DNA from: Akkermansiaceae bacterium
GTDB taxonomy: Bacteria > Verrucomicrobiota > Verrucomicrobiia > Verrucomicrobiales > Akkermansiaceae
Direction of reading: 5' to 3'
Length of the DNA stretch: 62,874 nucleotides
Assembly (NCBI GenBank): GCA_021200315.1
Contig: JAJQGU010000009.1
Span: 1 to 62,874 of the forward strand
Part shown: positions 37,390 through 46,895 of the stretch, piece after piece
Layout: every line of letters starts with the position of its first letter
How positions within the stretch are numbered: the first letter of the stretch is position 1
Position numbers and translations under genes: made by a program
Notes under the pieces: generated by a model
Databases searched by the model: none
What the model was told of the DNA's origin: nothing
Seen by the model: the letters and a program-made list of their open reading frames with translations, nothing else

Positions 37390-39030
37390 GTGTACTCGAA
37401 CGAACCATACATCTTGGATCTTCTGGTCTCCAGCGGCGCGCTCACTCCCGAACAGCTCGACACCATCCGGGCGGAGGTCGCTCCCCGGGGCAGCGTGTTG
37501 GAACATATTGTCCACAACAACTATCTGCCAGAGGAATATATTGCGCAAGCGTGCGCAAACAATGCCGGGCTGGCCTATATCGATCTGTCGCAGGAACAGA
37601 TCGATCCCCGATTGATTGCGCTCCTGTCCCCTGAAATCGCGCGGCGTTACCATGCCATTCCCATTCAAGACGATGGGTTCTCTCTCACCTGCGCCGTCAT
37701 CGATCCGTTTTCATTTGAGGCTCTGGACACTCTTCCCCAAATTACGGGACGCGACGTCAATTTTGTCGTGGCCGCCCCCACCGCGCTCCAGCGAGCTCTC
37801 GACGAATACTACCCCGCAGAGATCAAAGAAGCAGCCTCCGCCGTCGGCGAGGACAAGGACGCGCCAATCATCCGTCTTGTGCAGCAGATGCTTTCGGATG
37901 CCTTCAAGATGCGGGCCTCGGATATTCACATCGAACCGATGGAGGATCGCCTGCGCATCCGCTATCGCGTCGACGGCCGCCTCATTGAAGTGGCCACGCA
38001 CCCGAAGAAGCTTCTCAGCGCCGTGGTGGCTCGCGTGAAGGTGATGAGTTCCACGATGAGCATTGCCGAGAAGCGTTTCCCGCAGGACGGACGCATCCAG
38101 ATCATGCTCGACGGCAAACAGATCGATCTTCGCGTTTCTTCCGTTCCCAGCAACCATGGCGAAAGCATCGTCATGCGCATTCTCGACAAATCCTCCCTGA
38201 AGCTGGGTCTGCCCCAGTTGGGGTTCTTTTCGGACGACGAAAAGATATTCGACGAGCTCATTACCCTGCCTGACGGCATCATTCTTGTGACCGGGCCCAC
38301 CGGTTCCGGCAAGACGACGACTCTTTACGCCTGTCTGAACCACATCAACCGCCCGGACAAGAAAATCATCACGGTGGAAGATCCTGTCGAATATGAGCTC
38401 GAAGGCATCAATCAAGTGATGGTCAAAGCAGAAGTGGGCATGACGTTTTCGGCGGCCTTGCGGGCTATGCTTCGTCAAGCACCGAACATCATCATGATAG
38501 GTGAAATCCGCGACGCAGAGACCGCCAACATTGCCATCAACGCGGCTCTCACGGGGCATTTGGTGCTTTCCACACTGCACACCAACGACGCGCCAAGCGC
38601 CGTAGCCCGACTGGCCAACATGGGGGTTAAACGTTTCCTGATCGCCTCGGCCGTGCGGGCTGTGCTGGCACAACGGCTTGTGCGCCGTCTGTGCCCCAAC
38701 TGCAAACAGCCCGGCGGGCTGACTGAAAAACAAGCGCTTGCGCTCAATATCGACTTGGCGCGGGTTCTCCCCGGCCAAATACAGCGTCCCGTGGGCTGCC
38801 CATCCTGCAGAGGGAACGGCACCAAGGGGCGAATGGGGCTGTTTGAAATCTTCAGGATTGACGACCACGTCCGCTTCATGATCAACGAGCAAATGACCAC
38901 CCCTCAATTGCGCAAGCGCGCACGCGAATTGGGCATGCGCACCTTGCGGGAGGACGGTGTGCGCAAACTGCTTTCCGGTCTCTGCTCCGCTGATGAAGTC
39001 ATGCATGTCACCATGGGCGATTCGAACTGA
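37390..39030 (+). CDS. GspE/PilB-type assembly ATPase 1
   Basis: About 546 residues. An N-terminal MshEN/GspE-N domain (1-150, LLVSSGALTPEQLD...YIDLSQEQIDP) precedes the hexameric ATPase: ASDIHIEP, Walker A TGPTGSGKTTTLYA, Asp box ITVEDPVEYELEGI, Walker B NIIMIGEIRDAETA and LSTLHTNDAPSAV. Four cysteines (CPNC...GCPSC) bind zinc, as in GspE/PilB rather than the retraction ATPase PilT. It should power pilus extension or pseudopilus growth. GTG 37390 is the likely start; the frame is open for 100 codons upstream without family resemblance. A second ATPase follows after 20 bp. Confidence 0.92.
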   Translation: MYSNEPYILDLLVSSGALTPEQLDTIRAEVAPRGSVLEHIVHNNYLPEEYIAQACANNAGLAYIDLSQEQIDPRLIALLSPEIARRYHAIPIQDDGFSLTCAVIDPFSFEALDTLPQITGRDVNFVVAAPTALQRALDEYYPAEIKEAASAVGEDKDAPIIRLVQQMLSDAFKMRASDIHIEPMEDRLRIRYRVDGRLIEVATHPKKLLSAVVARVKVMSSTMSIAEKRFPQDGRIQIMLDGKQIDLRVSSVPSNHGESIVMRILDKSSLKLGLPQLGFFSDDEKIFDELITLPDGIILVTGPTGSGKTTTLYACLNHINRPDKKIITVEDPVEYELEGINQVMVKAEVGMTFSAALRAMLRQAPNIIMIGEIRDAETANIAINAALTGHLVLSTLHTNDAPSAVARLANMGVKRFLIASAVRAVLAQRLVRRLCPNCKQPGGLTEKQALALNIDLARVLPGQIQRPVGCPSCRGNGTKGRMGLFEIFRIDDHVRFMINEQMTTPQLRKRARELGMRTLREDGVRKLLSGLCSADEVMHVTMGDSN

Positions 39031-39050
39031 ACTCAACTCTTCCTCAAGCT

Positions 39051-40715
39051 ATGGATATCAATTTGGCTCTCGATGTATTCACCAACCGCGGCATGATTGA
39101 CGGAAGTCTTGCCCGCGAGATTCGCGACGAAATGGGAAACAGCGGCAAGGAGCTGCCGGAAATTCTCGTCAATTTCGGCATCATTGGTTCAGAGTCTGAT
39201 TTCTGGGCGATCATTGCCAACGAGCTCGGCACTCAAGTGATTGATCTGGGGAATTTCACACCCGACCAAGAGGTGTTGAAAGCCCTGCCCGCCAATCTGG
39301 CGCGCCTGCACGGCGCACTGCCGATTCAAAACAGCCGGGAAGGGCTCTACGTGTGCCTGATGGATCCTCTCAACCCTCAGATTGTGGAGGATCTCCGTTT
39401 CGCCATTGAACGTGACATCTACCAGTACGTCGCGCCTGATTATCAGGTGCGGGCACGCCTCAACGAATGTTACGGCGGCGCCCAAGCGGCCATGAACGAT
39501 CTTCTGAGCGAATTGAGCAATTTCGCTCACCACGAGGAAGCTCTCTCTGATGAAGCAAACTCGGCCCCCATCGTGCGCTTCGTCGATCTCGTGCTTGAGC
39601 AGGCCATCCGCGAAAAAGCCTCCGACATTCACTTCGAACCTTTCGAGCATGAATTCAAAATCCGCTACCGCGTGGACGGAGCTCTCTACGAGATGCAGCC
39701 CCCGCCCCTGCACTTGGCCACCCCCATCATCTCCCGTGTAAAGGTGATGGCCAATATGAACATTGCCGAACGCCGCGTGCCGCAAGACGGCCGTATTGTG
39801 AAAAAAATGAGTGACAGGGAAGTTGATATGCGCGTCTCATCCCTTCCGACTCAATATGGAGAATCCGTGGTGCTCCGCGTGCTCGACCGTTCGTCCGTCA
39901 GCCTGAACATCGACAATCTCGGCCTGCCCAAACACATATACGATTACATTCTCGAAACTGTAAACAAACCCAACGGAATCTTCCTCGTCACCGGCCCTAC
40001 GGGAGCCGGCAAGACAACGACACTGTATGCCGCTCTGCGCGAGGTCAATACGATCGACTCGAAAGTGCTCACCGCCGAAGATCCCGTGGAATACGACATC
40101 GACGGGATCATCCAGATCCCGATCAATGAAGGCATCGGCATGAACTTCCCTTTGGTGCTGCGCGCATTCCTCCGCCAAGATCCGGACCGCATCCTCGTCG
40201 GGGAAATGCGCGACCAGGAGACGGCTCAAATCGCCATTCAGGCCGCGCTGACCGGGCACCTCGTACTTTCCACGCTGCACACGAATGATGCGGCGGGCGC
40301 CATCACCCGGCTCATCGACATGGGGTGTGAGCCCTTCCTCGTATCCGCCTGTCTGGAAGGGGTTCTGGCGCAAAGACTCGTCCGCACCATTTGTCCGGAC
40401 TGCAAGACTCCCTACGAACCTTCGGTCAGTATTCTCTCCCAGCTCGGGGTTGCGCCGAGCGACATCGCCGGCAAAAGTTTCTATACCGGTGCGCGCTGCG
40501 ATCACTGCGCCGGCACCGGCTACAAGGGCAGGAAGGGTCTCTACGAACTGCTCGATATCAACGACACGCTGCGTGACATGATCACTGACAACACCCCCAC
40601 GGTCGTTTTGAAACAAAAGGCCATCGAACTCGGCATGACAACACTCCGGGAAGATGGGATCCGCAACATTTTTGATGGTTTGACCACCATTGAGGAGGTC
40701 TTGAAATACACCTGA
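39051..40715 (+). CDS. GspE/PilB-type assembly ATPase 2
   Basis: 554 residues, paralogous to the preceding gene over its whole length. N-terminal GspE-N domain (VFTNRGMIDGSLAREI...WAIIANELGTQVIDL), ASDIHFEPFEHEFKIRYRVD, Walker A TGPTGAGKTTTLYA, TAEDPVEYDIDGI, Walker B RILVGEMRDQETAQIAI, LSTLHTNDAAGAI, and zinc cysteines CPDC...RCDHC. Both copies keep all catalytic motifs, so neither is an obvious pseudo-ATPase. Two tandem extension-type ATPases suggest either two pilus systems sharing one platform or a mixed hexamer. The platform gene follows under its own promoter. Confidence 0.92.
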   Translation: MDINLALDVFTNRGMIDGSLAREIRDEMGNSGKELPEILVNFGIIGSESDFWAIIANELGTQVIDLGNFTPDQEVLKALPANLARLHGALPIQNSREGLYVCLMDPLNPQIVEDLRFAIERDIYQYVAPDYQVRARLNECYGGAQAAMNDLLSELSNFAHHEEALSDEANSAPIVRFVDLVLEQAIREKASDIHFEPFEHEFKIRYRVDGALYEMQPPPLHLATPIISRVKVMANMNIAERRVPQDGRIVKKMSDREVDMRVSSLPTQYGESVVLRVLDRSSVSLNIDNLGLPKHIYDYILETVNKPNGIFLVTGPTGAGKTTTLYAALREVNTIDSKVLTAEDPVEYDIDGIIQIPINEGIGMNFPLVLRAFLRQDPDRILVGEMRDQETAQIAIQAALTGHLVLSTLHTNDAAGAITRLIDMGCEPFLVSACLEGVLAQRLVRTICPDCKTPYEPSVSILSQLGVAPSDIAGKSFYTGARCDHCAGTGYKGRKGLYELLDINDTLRDMITDNTPTVVLKQKAIELGMTTLREDGIRNIFDGLTTIEEVLKYT

Positions 40716-40719
40716 CAAC

Positions 40720-40748
40720 TTGACGTGTTCTGCATGATTTGATAGTAT
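40720..40748 (+). promoter_or_regulatory. Promoter of the GspF/PilC gene
   Basis: TTGACG (40720-40725), 17-bp spacer, TAGTAT (40743-40748). Same architecture and nearly the same boxes as the promoter at 37288, so the two units may be co-regulated. Start near 40755, leader about 33 nt. Confidence 0.65.
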
Positions 40749-40787
40749 TTCCGCAAGGTTTTCGAGATTATTTACAGATTTACTTAT

Positions 40788-42074
40788 ATGCCTAAATTCC
40801 AATACACAGCTCTCGATCAGAACGGCAACGCCAAGAGTGGCGTACTTGAAGCCGGCAGCAAAATAGATGCGCTTGAAGCCATCAAGGGCATGGGGCTCTA
40901 CCCGACAGAAATCGGGGAAGCGGGCAAAAATGCCGCCACCTCCCCGGCAAAACCCAAGGTTCAAAAGACAGGCAAGGGCAAAGCGAAGAAGACCGGCCGG
41001 AAAGGCAAAGCCGGCGCAAAGCTCAAAAGCAAAGAGCTCACGATTTTCACGCGCCAGCTCGCCACTCTGATCGATGCCGGCCTCCCCCTTCTGCAAAGTC
41101 TAAATGTGCTCACCAAGCAGGAGCCCAATCCCAATCTGCGGGCGACCATTATTTCTTTGGGGGAATCCGTTCAGGGCGGCTCCACGTTTTCCGAGGCGTT
41201 GGCTCAGTATCCGAAAATATTCAACAACCTCTTCGTCAATATGGTGAAAGCGGGCGAGGCGGGCGGTGTGCTCGAGGTTGTGCTGAAACGCTTGGCCGAA
41301 TACCAGGAAAAGGCGCAAAAACTGCGCAGCAAAATTGTGTCGGCCATGGTATACCCCTCGATCATCATGTTCATCGCTGTGGCCATTCTCGTCTTCCTCA
41401 TGTTGGTGATCGTGCCCAAATTCAAGGAGATGTTTGCCAACAGCGATTCCGAGCTTCCTTGGATTTCAGAATTTGTTTTTAATTTGAGCGACTGGTTTAT
41501 GAGCACCTCGGTCATTCCTTTTGTGCCCAATGCCGGCATTTTGCTGATCATCGTCTTTGTGCTCTACGCCGTCTTCCTCGCGCTCAAGAGAAAACCAAGC
41601 GGACAACGCAGGATTGACGCGTTCACGCTGAAGCTGCCCTTGGTGGGACGCGTGCTGCGCCTGAACGCCGTCACCCGTTTTTCCCGTACCTTTGGTACGC
41701 TCGTCACTTCGGGCGTGCCCATCCTCCAGTCCCTGCAGATTACACGCGAAACCGCAGGCAACACCGTTGTGTCCGATGCTGTCACCCGCATTCATGATTC
41801 AGTGAAGGAAGGCGAATCTATCGTCATGCCCATGGTCACCTGCCCGGTCTTTCCTCCGATGATGGTTTCGATGGTCGAAGTCGGCGAAGAAACGGGGCAA
41901 CTGCCGGACATGCTGCTCAAAGTGGCGGAAGTTTACGACGAAGAGGTGGACACTGCCGTCGGCGCTCTGACTTCGGCTCTTGAACCGATCATGATCGTTT
42001 TCCTGGCTGTGGTAGTGGGCGGTATCGTATTTGCCATGTTCATGCCGCTGATGGAAGTCATCAAAAACGTATAG
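40788..42074 (+). CDS. GspF/PilC inner-membrane platform protein
   Basis: 428 residues. The start PKFQYTALDQNGNAKSGVLEA is typical of PilC/GspF. A Lys-rich linker (about 60-85) leads to two T2SF domains: the first has LTIFTRQLATLIDAGLPLLQSLN, the second AVTRFSRTFGTLVTSGVPILQSLQ, each followed by helical segments; three membrane spans (IIMFIAVAILVFLMLVIVPKF, ILLIIVFVLYAVFLAL, IMIVFLAVVVGGIVFAMFMPL). It is the platform on which the ATPase acts. The pseudopilin gene follows 12 bp downstream. Confidence 0.93.
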   Translation: MPKFQYTALDQNGNAKSGVLEAGSKIDALEAIKGMGLYPTEIGEAGKNAATSPAKPKVQKTGKGKAKKTGRKGKAGAKLKSKELTIFTRQLATLIDAGLPLLQSLNVLTKQEPNPNLRATIISLGESVQGGSTFSEALAQYPKIFNNLFVNMVKAGEAGGVLEVVLKRLAEYQEKAQKLRSKIVSAMVYPSIIMFIAVAILVFLMLVIVPKFKEMFANSDSELPWISEFVFNLSDWFMSTSVIPFVPNAGILLIIVFVLYAVFLALKRKPSGQRRIDAFTLKLPLVGRVLRLNAVTRFSRTFGTLVTSGVPILQSLQITRETAGNTVVSDAVTRIHDSVKEGESIVMPMVTCPVFPPMMVSMVEVGEETGQLPDMLLKVAEVYDEEVDTAVGALTSALEPIMIVFLAVVVGGIVFAMFMPLMEVIKNV

Positions 42075-42086
42075 GCGGGCGGGATC

Positions 42087-42701
42087 ATGATCATGCCGAT
42101 TTTCAGAAAGAAGGGGTTCACCCTGCTCGAGATTCTGATTGTCATAGCCATCATGGCCATTCTGGCCTCGATCGGATGGTTCGCGTTGAGCGCAATCAAG
42201 AACAGCACCAAACGAAAGACCGCAGCAAACGAGGTGGCGCTCCTCAACGCCGCCATGCAGGCATACAAATCAGACAATGGCAATATCCTCCCCGAGGCAA
42301 GAGGCGATGTGGAAAGCTCGAATATCATGTATAAGGCGCTCTACTGTGACAGCAAAAATGCGGGGAAACCGGACATTGACAAACATGGCGTGCAGCGCAA
42401 GCCCTACCTCGAATTGACGCCCATGGAAGGCAAGGATAAGAAGGCGGGCGGTCTGGGTATTCCGGTCGTCAAGGTAAAAAAGAAATACTATATCCTGGAT
42501 CCCTGGGGTGAACCCTACCGCTACCGTCCCGGGTATGATACGGAAACTGAAGATCCCCAAGGTCATGGCAAAGGCAAGTTGGGCGATGGTTTCAATCCCG
42601 ATTTTGACATTTTCTCTCTCGGTCCGGACGGCAGAGGTGACGGGCGCAACAACAAAAGGGAGAACGAAGATAATATTTCCAACGTAACAAGCTGGAAATA
42701 A
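42087..42701 (+). CDS. Type II secretion/type IV pilus pseudopilin (GspG-like)
   Basis: 204 residues. A class III signal, FRKKG then FTLLEILIVIAIMAILASIG, with prepilin peptidase cleavage expected between Gly and Phe and Glu at +5. The body has a long helix and a C-terminal part with PWGEPYRYRPGYD and DIFSLGPDGRGDG, matching the calcium-binding C-terminal loop of GspG major pseudopilins (WG.PY.Y..PG...FD..S.G.DG). It is longer than typical GspG (about 140) by an insert around 65-120. No prepilin peptidase gene is in the window. GspG-like rather than pilin-like features favour a type II secretion machine. Confidence 0.88.
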   Translation: MIMPIFRKKGFTLLEILIVIAIMAILASIGWFALSAIKNSTKRKTAANEVALLNAAMQAYKSDNGNILPEARGDVESSNIMYKALYCDSKNAGKPDIDKHGVQRKPYLELTPMEGKDKKAGGLGIPVVKVKKKYYILDPWGEPYRYRPGYDTETEDPQGHGKGKLGDGFNPDFDIFSLGPDGRGDGRNNKRENEDNISNVTSWK

Positions 42702-42862
42702 CCCGCATGACGGCTCAATCCACAAATTGTCCCAGTCTTCGGCTCTTTCTTACGCCGCCCGTTTCCCATTCCCATCTCTCGAACGGAGAAAATATTGAAA
42801 GAAACGAGCCGTTTCTATCGTATATTCAGCGGAATTTTCACTGATTTCTAAAAGAACCAACC

Positions 42863-44290
42863 ATGCGTACCAATTCCTCACGTCGTCGTTTTCTCCAACA
42901 GCTCAGTCTCCTGTCCGGCGGTCTCGCCACAGCTTCATTCGCCCATGCAGTCCCCGGAATTGATCAGCCCCGTTCCGCTCATTCGGAAAATGTGGAAGGT
43001 GTCAGTCCCCGTCCGATCAACGCCGGCTACATGGGCGGCTTCAGGGCACCAAAGATTGATCGTGTGCGCATCTGTATGATCGGCGTGGGAGAACGGGGCT
43101 TCCCGCACACCGCACAGCTGAGCGTGATCGAAGGGGTGGAAATTGTCGGCATTTGCGACGTTCATCAGGATCTGGCCAACCGTGCTGCCGAATACGTCCA
43201 TAAGAAGACGGGGCATCTCCCTGCGGCCTACTGCAACGGAGAGCAGGATTATCTCCGCATGATCAAGGATATGCGGCCTGACGCCGTGATCATCAGCACC
43301 CCTTGGGAATGGCATGCCCCCATGGCCATCGACGCAATGAACAATGGTGCCCACGCTTTTGTGGAAGTTCCATTAGCTCTCACCATTAAGGAGCTCTGGA
43401 ATATCATCGACACCAGCGAACGCACACGGAAGCACTGCATGATGATGGAAAACGTCAATTATGGACGTGACGAGCTTCTATTCCTCAACATGGTGCGCCA
43501 AGGGATAATCGGGGAGCTTCTCCACGGCGAGGCCGCCTATATTCATGAGCTGCGCATGCAAATGAAGAGTGAAAACCGAGGCTGCGGGTCGTGGCGCAAT
43601 TATCACTACGCCGCGCGCAACGGCAATCTCTATCCCACACACGGCCTCGGCCCCGTGGCGCAGTATATGAACATCGCCCGCAAGGAGGATCTCTTCTCCC
43701 GCATCGTTTCTTTCGGCAGCCCCGCCAAGGGGCGAGCCGCTTACGCGAAAGCCAACTTCCCCGAAGGCCATAAATGGAACGAACTCGAATACGTATGCGG
43801 CGACATCAACACGTCGATCATCAAGACGAATCTAGGGCGCACCATTCTTGTGCAATGGGACGAGACCAGCCCGCGGCCCTATTCGCGCAGCAACCTCATT
43901 CAAGGCACACTCGGCACGCTGGCCGGTTACCCGGAACCCATGGTGGCCGGCGAGAAACTGGGGGACGGGAATTATCACAAATGGCTTAAAGGCCGAGATG
44001 AACTCGCTCCCATTTACGAAAAATACGATCACCCGCTCTACAAACGCCTCGGCGATCTCGCCGTCAAAATGGGCGGCCACGGAGGCATGGATTTCATTAT
44101 GCTCAGCCGCATCGTGGAATGCCTGCGCAATGGCGAACCGCTCGATCAAAATGTCTACGAAGGCGCTTTCTGGTCGGCTGTCGGCCCTCTCTCCGAAAAA
44201 TCTGTGGCCGAAAACGGCATGCCGCAGCTTTTCCCTGATTTCACACGCGGAGACTGGAAGACGACCGAACCGCTCTCTATCATTCAATAG
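42863..44290 (+). CDS. GH109-type glycosidase (Gfo/Idh/MocA fold), Tat-exported
   Basis: 475 residues. Twin-arginine signal SSRRRFLQQLSLLSGGLA then an AHA cleavage region. The NAD-binding Rossmann part has RICMIGVGERG and IVGICDVHQD. The next part closely follows GH109 alpha-N-acetylgalactosaminidases: MMMENVNYGRDELLFLNMV, GELLHGEAAYIHELR, SWRNYHYAARNGNLYPTHGL, and PRPYSRSNLIQGTLG. GH109 enzymes use bound NAD+ in an oxidation-elimination mechanism to remove alpha-linked GalNAc from mucin-type or blood-group glycans. Export by Tat fits folding with the cofactor. It lies just downstream of the secretion cluster. The promoter is not clear. Confidence 0.85.
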   Translation: MRTNSSRRRFLQQLSLLSGGLATASFAHAVPGIDQPRSAHSENVEGVSPRPINAGYMGGFRAPKIDRVRICMIGVGERGFPHTAQLSVIEGVEIVGICDVHQDLANRAAEYVHKKTGHLPAAYCNGEQDYLRMIKDMRPDAVIISTPWEWHAPMAIDAMNNGAHAFVEVPLALTIKELWNIIDTSERTRKHCMMMENVNYGRDELLFLNMVRQGIIGELLHGEAAYIHELRMQMKSENRGCGSWRNYHYAARNGNLYPTHGLGPVAQYMNIARKEDLFSRIVSFGSPAKGRAAYAKANFPEGHKWNELEYVCGDINTSIIKTNLGRTILVQWDETSPRPYSRSNLIQGTLGTLAGYPEPMVAGEKLGDGNYHKWLKGRDELAPIYEKYDHPLYKRLGDLAVKMGGHGGMDFIMLSRIVECLRNGEPLDQNVYEGAFWSAVGPLSEKSVAENGMPQLFPDFTRGDWKTTEPLSIIQ

Positions 44291-44455
44291 AAGAAGGCCG
44301 CCCGAAAGGCGCGCGGAGACTTTCCTCCGCCTGTTTCTGCGTGCCGCCGCGGTTTCTTCGGGAGAGACTCGCACAGCGAGTTTCCCGCGTTTCTTCTATC
44401 AGTTTGCTTCCAACCATATTCTCGCCACTATAGCCACCAGTCTCGCCTAGAGCTC

Positions 44456-45742
44456 ATGGAAAAACTCATCGTACACGGAGGATGCCGCCTGCGGGGATCC
44501 GTCAAGATAGGCGGTTCCAAAAATGCCTCCCTCCCCATTCTCGCTGCTTCCCTGCTCACGCCGGACACCGTCAAGATCCGCCATGTGCCCGACGTTTCGG
44601 ATACAAATTACATGCTCCAAATTCTCAACAGCTTGGGAGCTTCCGTGGAGCGTTCAAGCGGCACGGTGCGCATTGATTCGATGGATGGAATCAGCGCCTC
44701 GGCTTCGTACGATCAAGTGCGCAAGATGCGCGCCTCTATCTGCCTGCTCGGACCGCTCATGGCGCGTCTGCACCGCTGCACCCTGCCTCTTCCTGGCGGC
44801 TGCGTCATCGGAGACCGCCCCGTTGATCTCCATATTCGTGCCATGCAGGCTCTCGGCGCACAAGTCCGCAATTCCGGCGGCAATCTGTACCTTGAAGCCC
44901 CGAACGGTCTCGTGGGAACCACGGTGGATATGCGGGGCGAAAATGGCCCAACGGTGCTGGGTACGGACAACCTGATGATGGCCGCAGTACTGGCCAAGGG
45001 CGTAACCGTAATTGAATCGGCCGCGCGCGAGCCCGAGGTGGTCGACCTCGCCAACTTCCTCAACAAGATGGGCGCCAAAATCGAGGGCGCAGGCACGCGG
45101 CGCATTACCATTATCGGCGTCGACCAGCTCACCGGCTGTGATCACACCGTCATCCCGGATCGCATTGAGGCCGGCACATTCATGGTGGCCGCGGCCATGA
45201 TGGGCGACGGCGTCACCCTGCGCTGCATCTGTCAAGAGCATCTCGAGAGCGTCTCCGCCCTCCTGACGGAATGCGGGCACCATCTGGAATTCAACAACCG
45301 GGGGGATGTGGTGACCATCACTCCCGCACATTCCCCCCGAAGCGGCAAAATCGTCACGGCTCCCTACCCTGGGTTCCCCACGGATATGCAGGCTCAAATG
45401 ACCGCTCTCTTTGCGCTTACCCCCGGCATCAGCGTAGTGAAGGAAACGATTTTTCCCCAGCGCTTCATGCACTGCTCAGAATTAAAGCGCATGGGAGCCA
45501 ACATCAAGGTGGACAACGGCGCCGCCGTGATCACCGGCGTGGAAAGGCTCTCCGGGGCTCCCGTCATGGCCTCTGATTTGCGCGCATCCGCCGCGCTTGT
45601 ACTTGCGGCTTTGGCAGCCGAAGGCGTTACGGAAATTCATCGCCTCTACCACATAGACCGCGGGTACGAACGCATCGACGAGAAGTTACAAGATCTCGGA
45701 GCCGCAATCAAACGAGCCGCCGATTCTGAAAGTGGCGATTAG
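44456..45742 (+). CDS. murA: UDP-N-acetylglucosamine 1-carboxyvinyltransferase
   Basis: A 428-residue enolpyruvyl transferase for the first committed step of peptidoglycan precursor synthesis. Substrate-binding [14 protein letters not shown] near residues 21-34, LLGPLMAR, and the catalytic cysteine at about residue 116 in [14 protein letters not shown] (Cys present, so the fosfomycin-sensitive form). [12 protein letters not shown] and the C-terminal [17 protein letters not shown] are typical. A cytochrome gene overlaps its last 11 bp. Confidence 0.96.
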   Translation: MEKLIVHGGCRLRGSVKIGGSKNASLPILAASLLTPDTVKIRHVPDVSDTNYMLQILNSLGASVERSSGTVRIDSMDGISASASYDQVRKMRASICLLGPLMARLHRCTLPLPGGCVIGDRPVDLHIRAMQALGAQVRNSGGNLYLEAPNGLVGTTVDMRGENGPTVLGTDNLMMAAVLAKGVTVIESAAREPEVVDLANFLNKMGAKIEGAGTRRITIIGVDQLTGCDHTVIPDRIEAGTFMVAAAMMGDGVTLRCICQEHLESVSALLTECGHHLEFNNRGDVVTITPAHSPRSGKIVTAPYPGFPTDMQAQMTALFALTPGISVVKETIFPQRFMHCSELKRMGANIKVDNGAAVITGVERLSGAPVMASDLRASAALVLAALAAEGVTEIHRLYHIDRGYERIDEKLQDLGAAIKRAADSESGD

Positions 45743-46856
45743 ACGATTCTTCATCCCGCCCCGCCCCGCCAGGTGCGCACGGCTCCTGCGCGAAGCCCCC
45801 GCCGCCTGCGCATGGCTGGCGCTCTCCGGAATGACTGCGGCGGGATCCGCTCTTTGCCTCTCCTGCTCGGAATGGTGTACTCGTCTTCTAACCGCCTCGC
45901 TGCAAAGCCTCGTCTTGGGGGGGATCGTTCCACTGCTGCTTCATTGTTCCCGGAAATCCACTCCCTTAAAAAGCCTTACAATCCTTTGGCATCTTTGTGT
46001 CATCGGAGGTGCGCTCAGTACGTTTTTCGCCTGGGGGGAGGGTATGCTCCTCCCCGAATGGATGCTTCCCCTGACACTGATTTATACCCTCCAGACGTTC
46101 CGGTCTCGCTGGCGCACTGTTTCATTCTTACTGGCTACCCTCATCATGTCTGGGAGCCTGTCTTTCTCTCTGCTGCTTGCCTCGGGCAATGTGACTGAGG
46201 GCAGCCGCCTGTTCCTATCCCAAGGCTGCATCTGGTGCCATCTTTCCGCAGAAGATAGCTTTTCAGGTCTCCCCAATCGGCTTGAAGCCCGCCTCACGCA
46301 GGAGGGAAAAAACGTCGCAAACCCGCGTGAATGGTTTTATTTGCATCTTTACGCTCCCGAAGCGTCGGGCGATCCCTGCCCTCCCATGCCGTCGCTCTTT
46401 CGACTCCAAGAAAAACCTCTCGGCGCGCCATCTCCGTGGGCATTGCCGGTACAGCTTCCCGAAAGACTGGAACTGGTGCCATCGGCAGAAGCCCGCCACT
46501 TGGCGAATGCGCTTCTTTCCCTGCGCGCGCCCGGTCCTCATAAAGCATCCTCCAAAGCATCCCCGATACGAGGGGAAGCCCTTTTTTTCTCCAAATGCGC
46601 AGCCTGCCACGGGCGCAACGGACTCGGAGACGGCGTCAATTATCCCCCTCTCACTGACCGCGCATGGCTCACCCTTCCCCCTGCCGAGCTCCGCAGTCTC
46701 ATTCTCAATGGGAAAACGGGAAAAATCATCGTCCACGGCCGAGAATGGAACAGCACGATGTCCTCTCCCGGTGTCGCTTCCGAACAAGATGCCGAGTCCG
46801 TCCGTCTCTATCTTCTCCAACGTTTCGCCCCTTCTGACCCTCCGGAGAATCAATAA
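45732..46856 (+). CDS. Membrane-bound diheme cytochrome c, FixO/CcoO-like segment
   Basis: 374 residues with about four N-terminal membrane helices (about 30-160), then two c-type heme motifs: SQGCIWCHLS (CXXCH, about 158-162) and SKCAACHGRNGLGDG (about 290-304). The first heme region reads EGSRLFLSQGCIWCH...REWFYLHLYAPEASG...PCPPMPSL, similar in pattern to the monoheme FixO/CcoO subunit of cbb3 oxidases, whose distal Met lies in MPAY/MPSF. The second is like the CcoP-type or stand-alone cytochrome c domain. It may be a fused electron donor for a terminal oxidase, but no catalytic CcoN gene is here. The GTG start overlaps murA by 11 bp; a later start is possible. Confidence 0.72.
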   Translation: MAIRRFFIPPRPARCARLLREAPAACAWLALSGMTAAGSALCLSCSEWCTRLLTASLQSLVLGGIVPLLLHCSRKSTPLKSLTILWHLCVIGGALSTFFAWGEGMLLPEWMLPLTLIYTLQTFRSRWRTVSFLLATLIMSGSLSFSLLLASGNVTEGSRLFLSQGCIWCHLSAEDSFSGLPNRLEARLTQEGKNVANPREWFYLHLYAPEASGDPCPPMPSLFRLQEKPLGAPSPWALPVQLPERLELVPSAEARHLANALLSLRAPGPHKASSKASPIRGEALFFSKCAACHGRNGLGDGVNYPPLTDRAWLTLPPAELRSLILNGKTGKIIVHGREWNSTMSSPGVASEQDAESVRLYLLQRFAPSDPPENQ

Positions 46857-46866
46857 ACAATAAGGC

Positions 46867-46895
46867 TTGCCTCACTGAGAAAAAATCGATATACT
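46867..46895 (+). promoter_or_regulatory. Promoter of pnp with long leader
   Basis: TTGCCT (46867-46872), 17-bp spacer, TATACT (46890-46895). Start near 46902 would give a leader of about 197 nt before the pnp ATG. The leader is rich in complementary segments (for example around GGCATCTGC...GCAGCC at 46960-46985) and may fold, as expected if pnp autoregulates its own mRNA. Confidence 0.65.
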
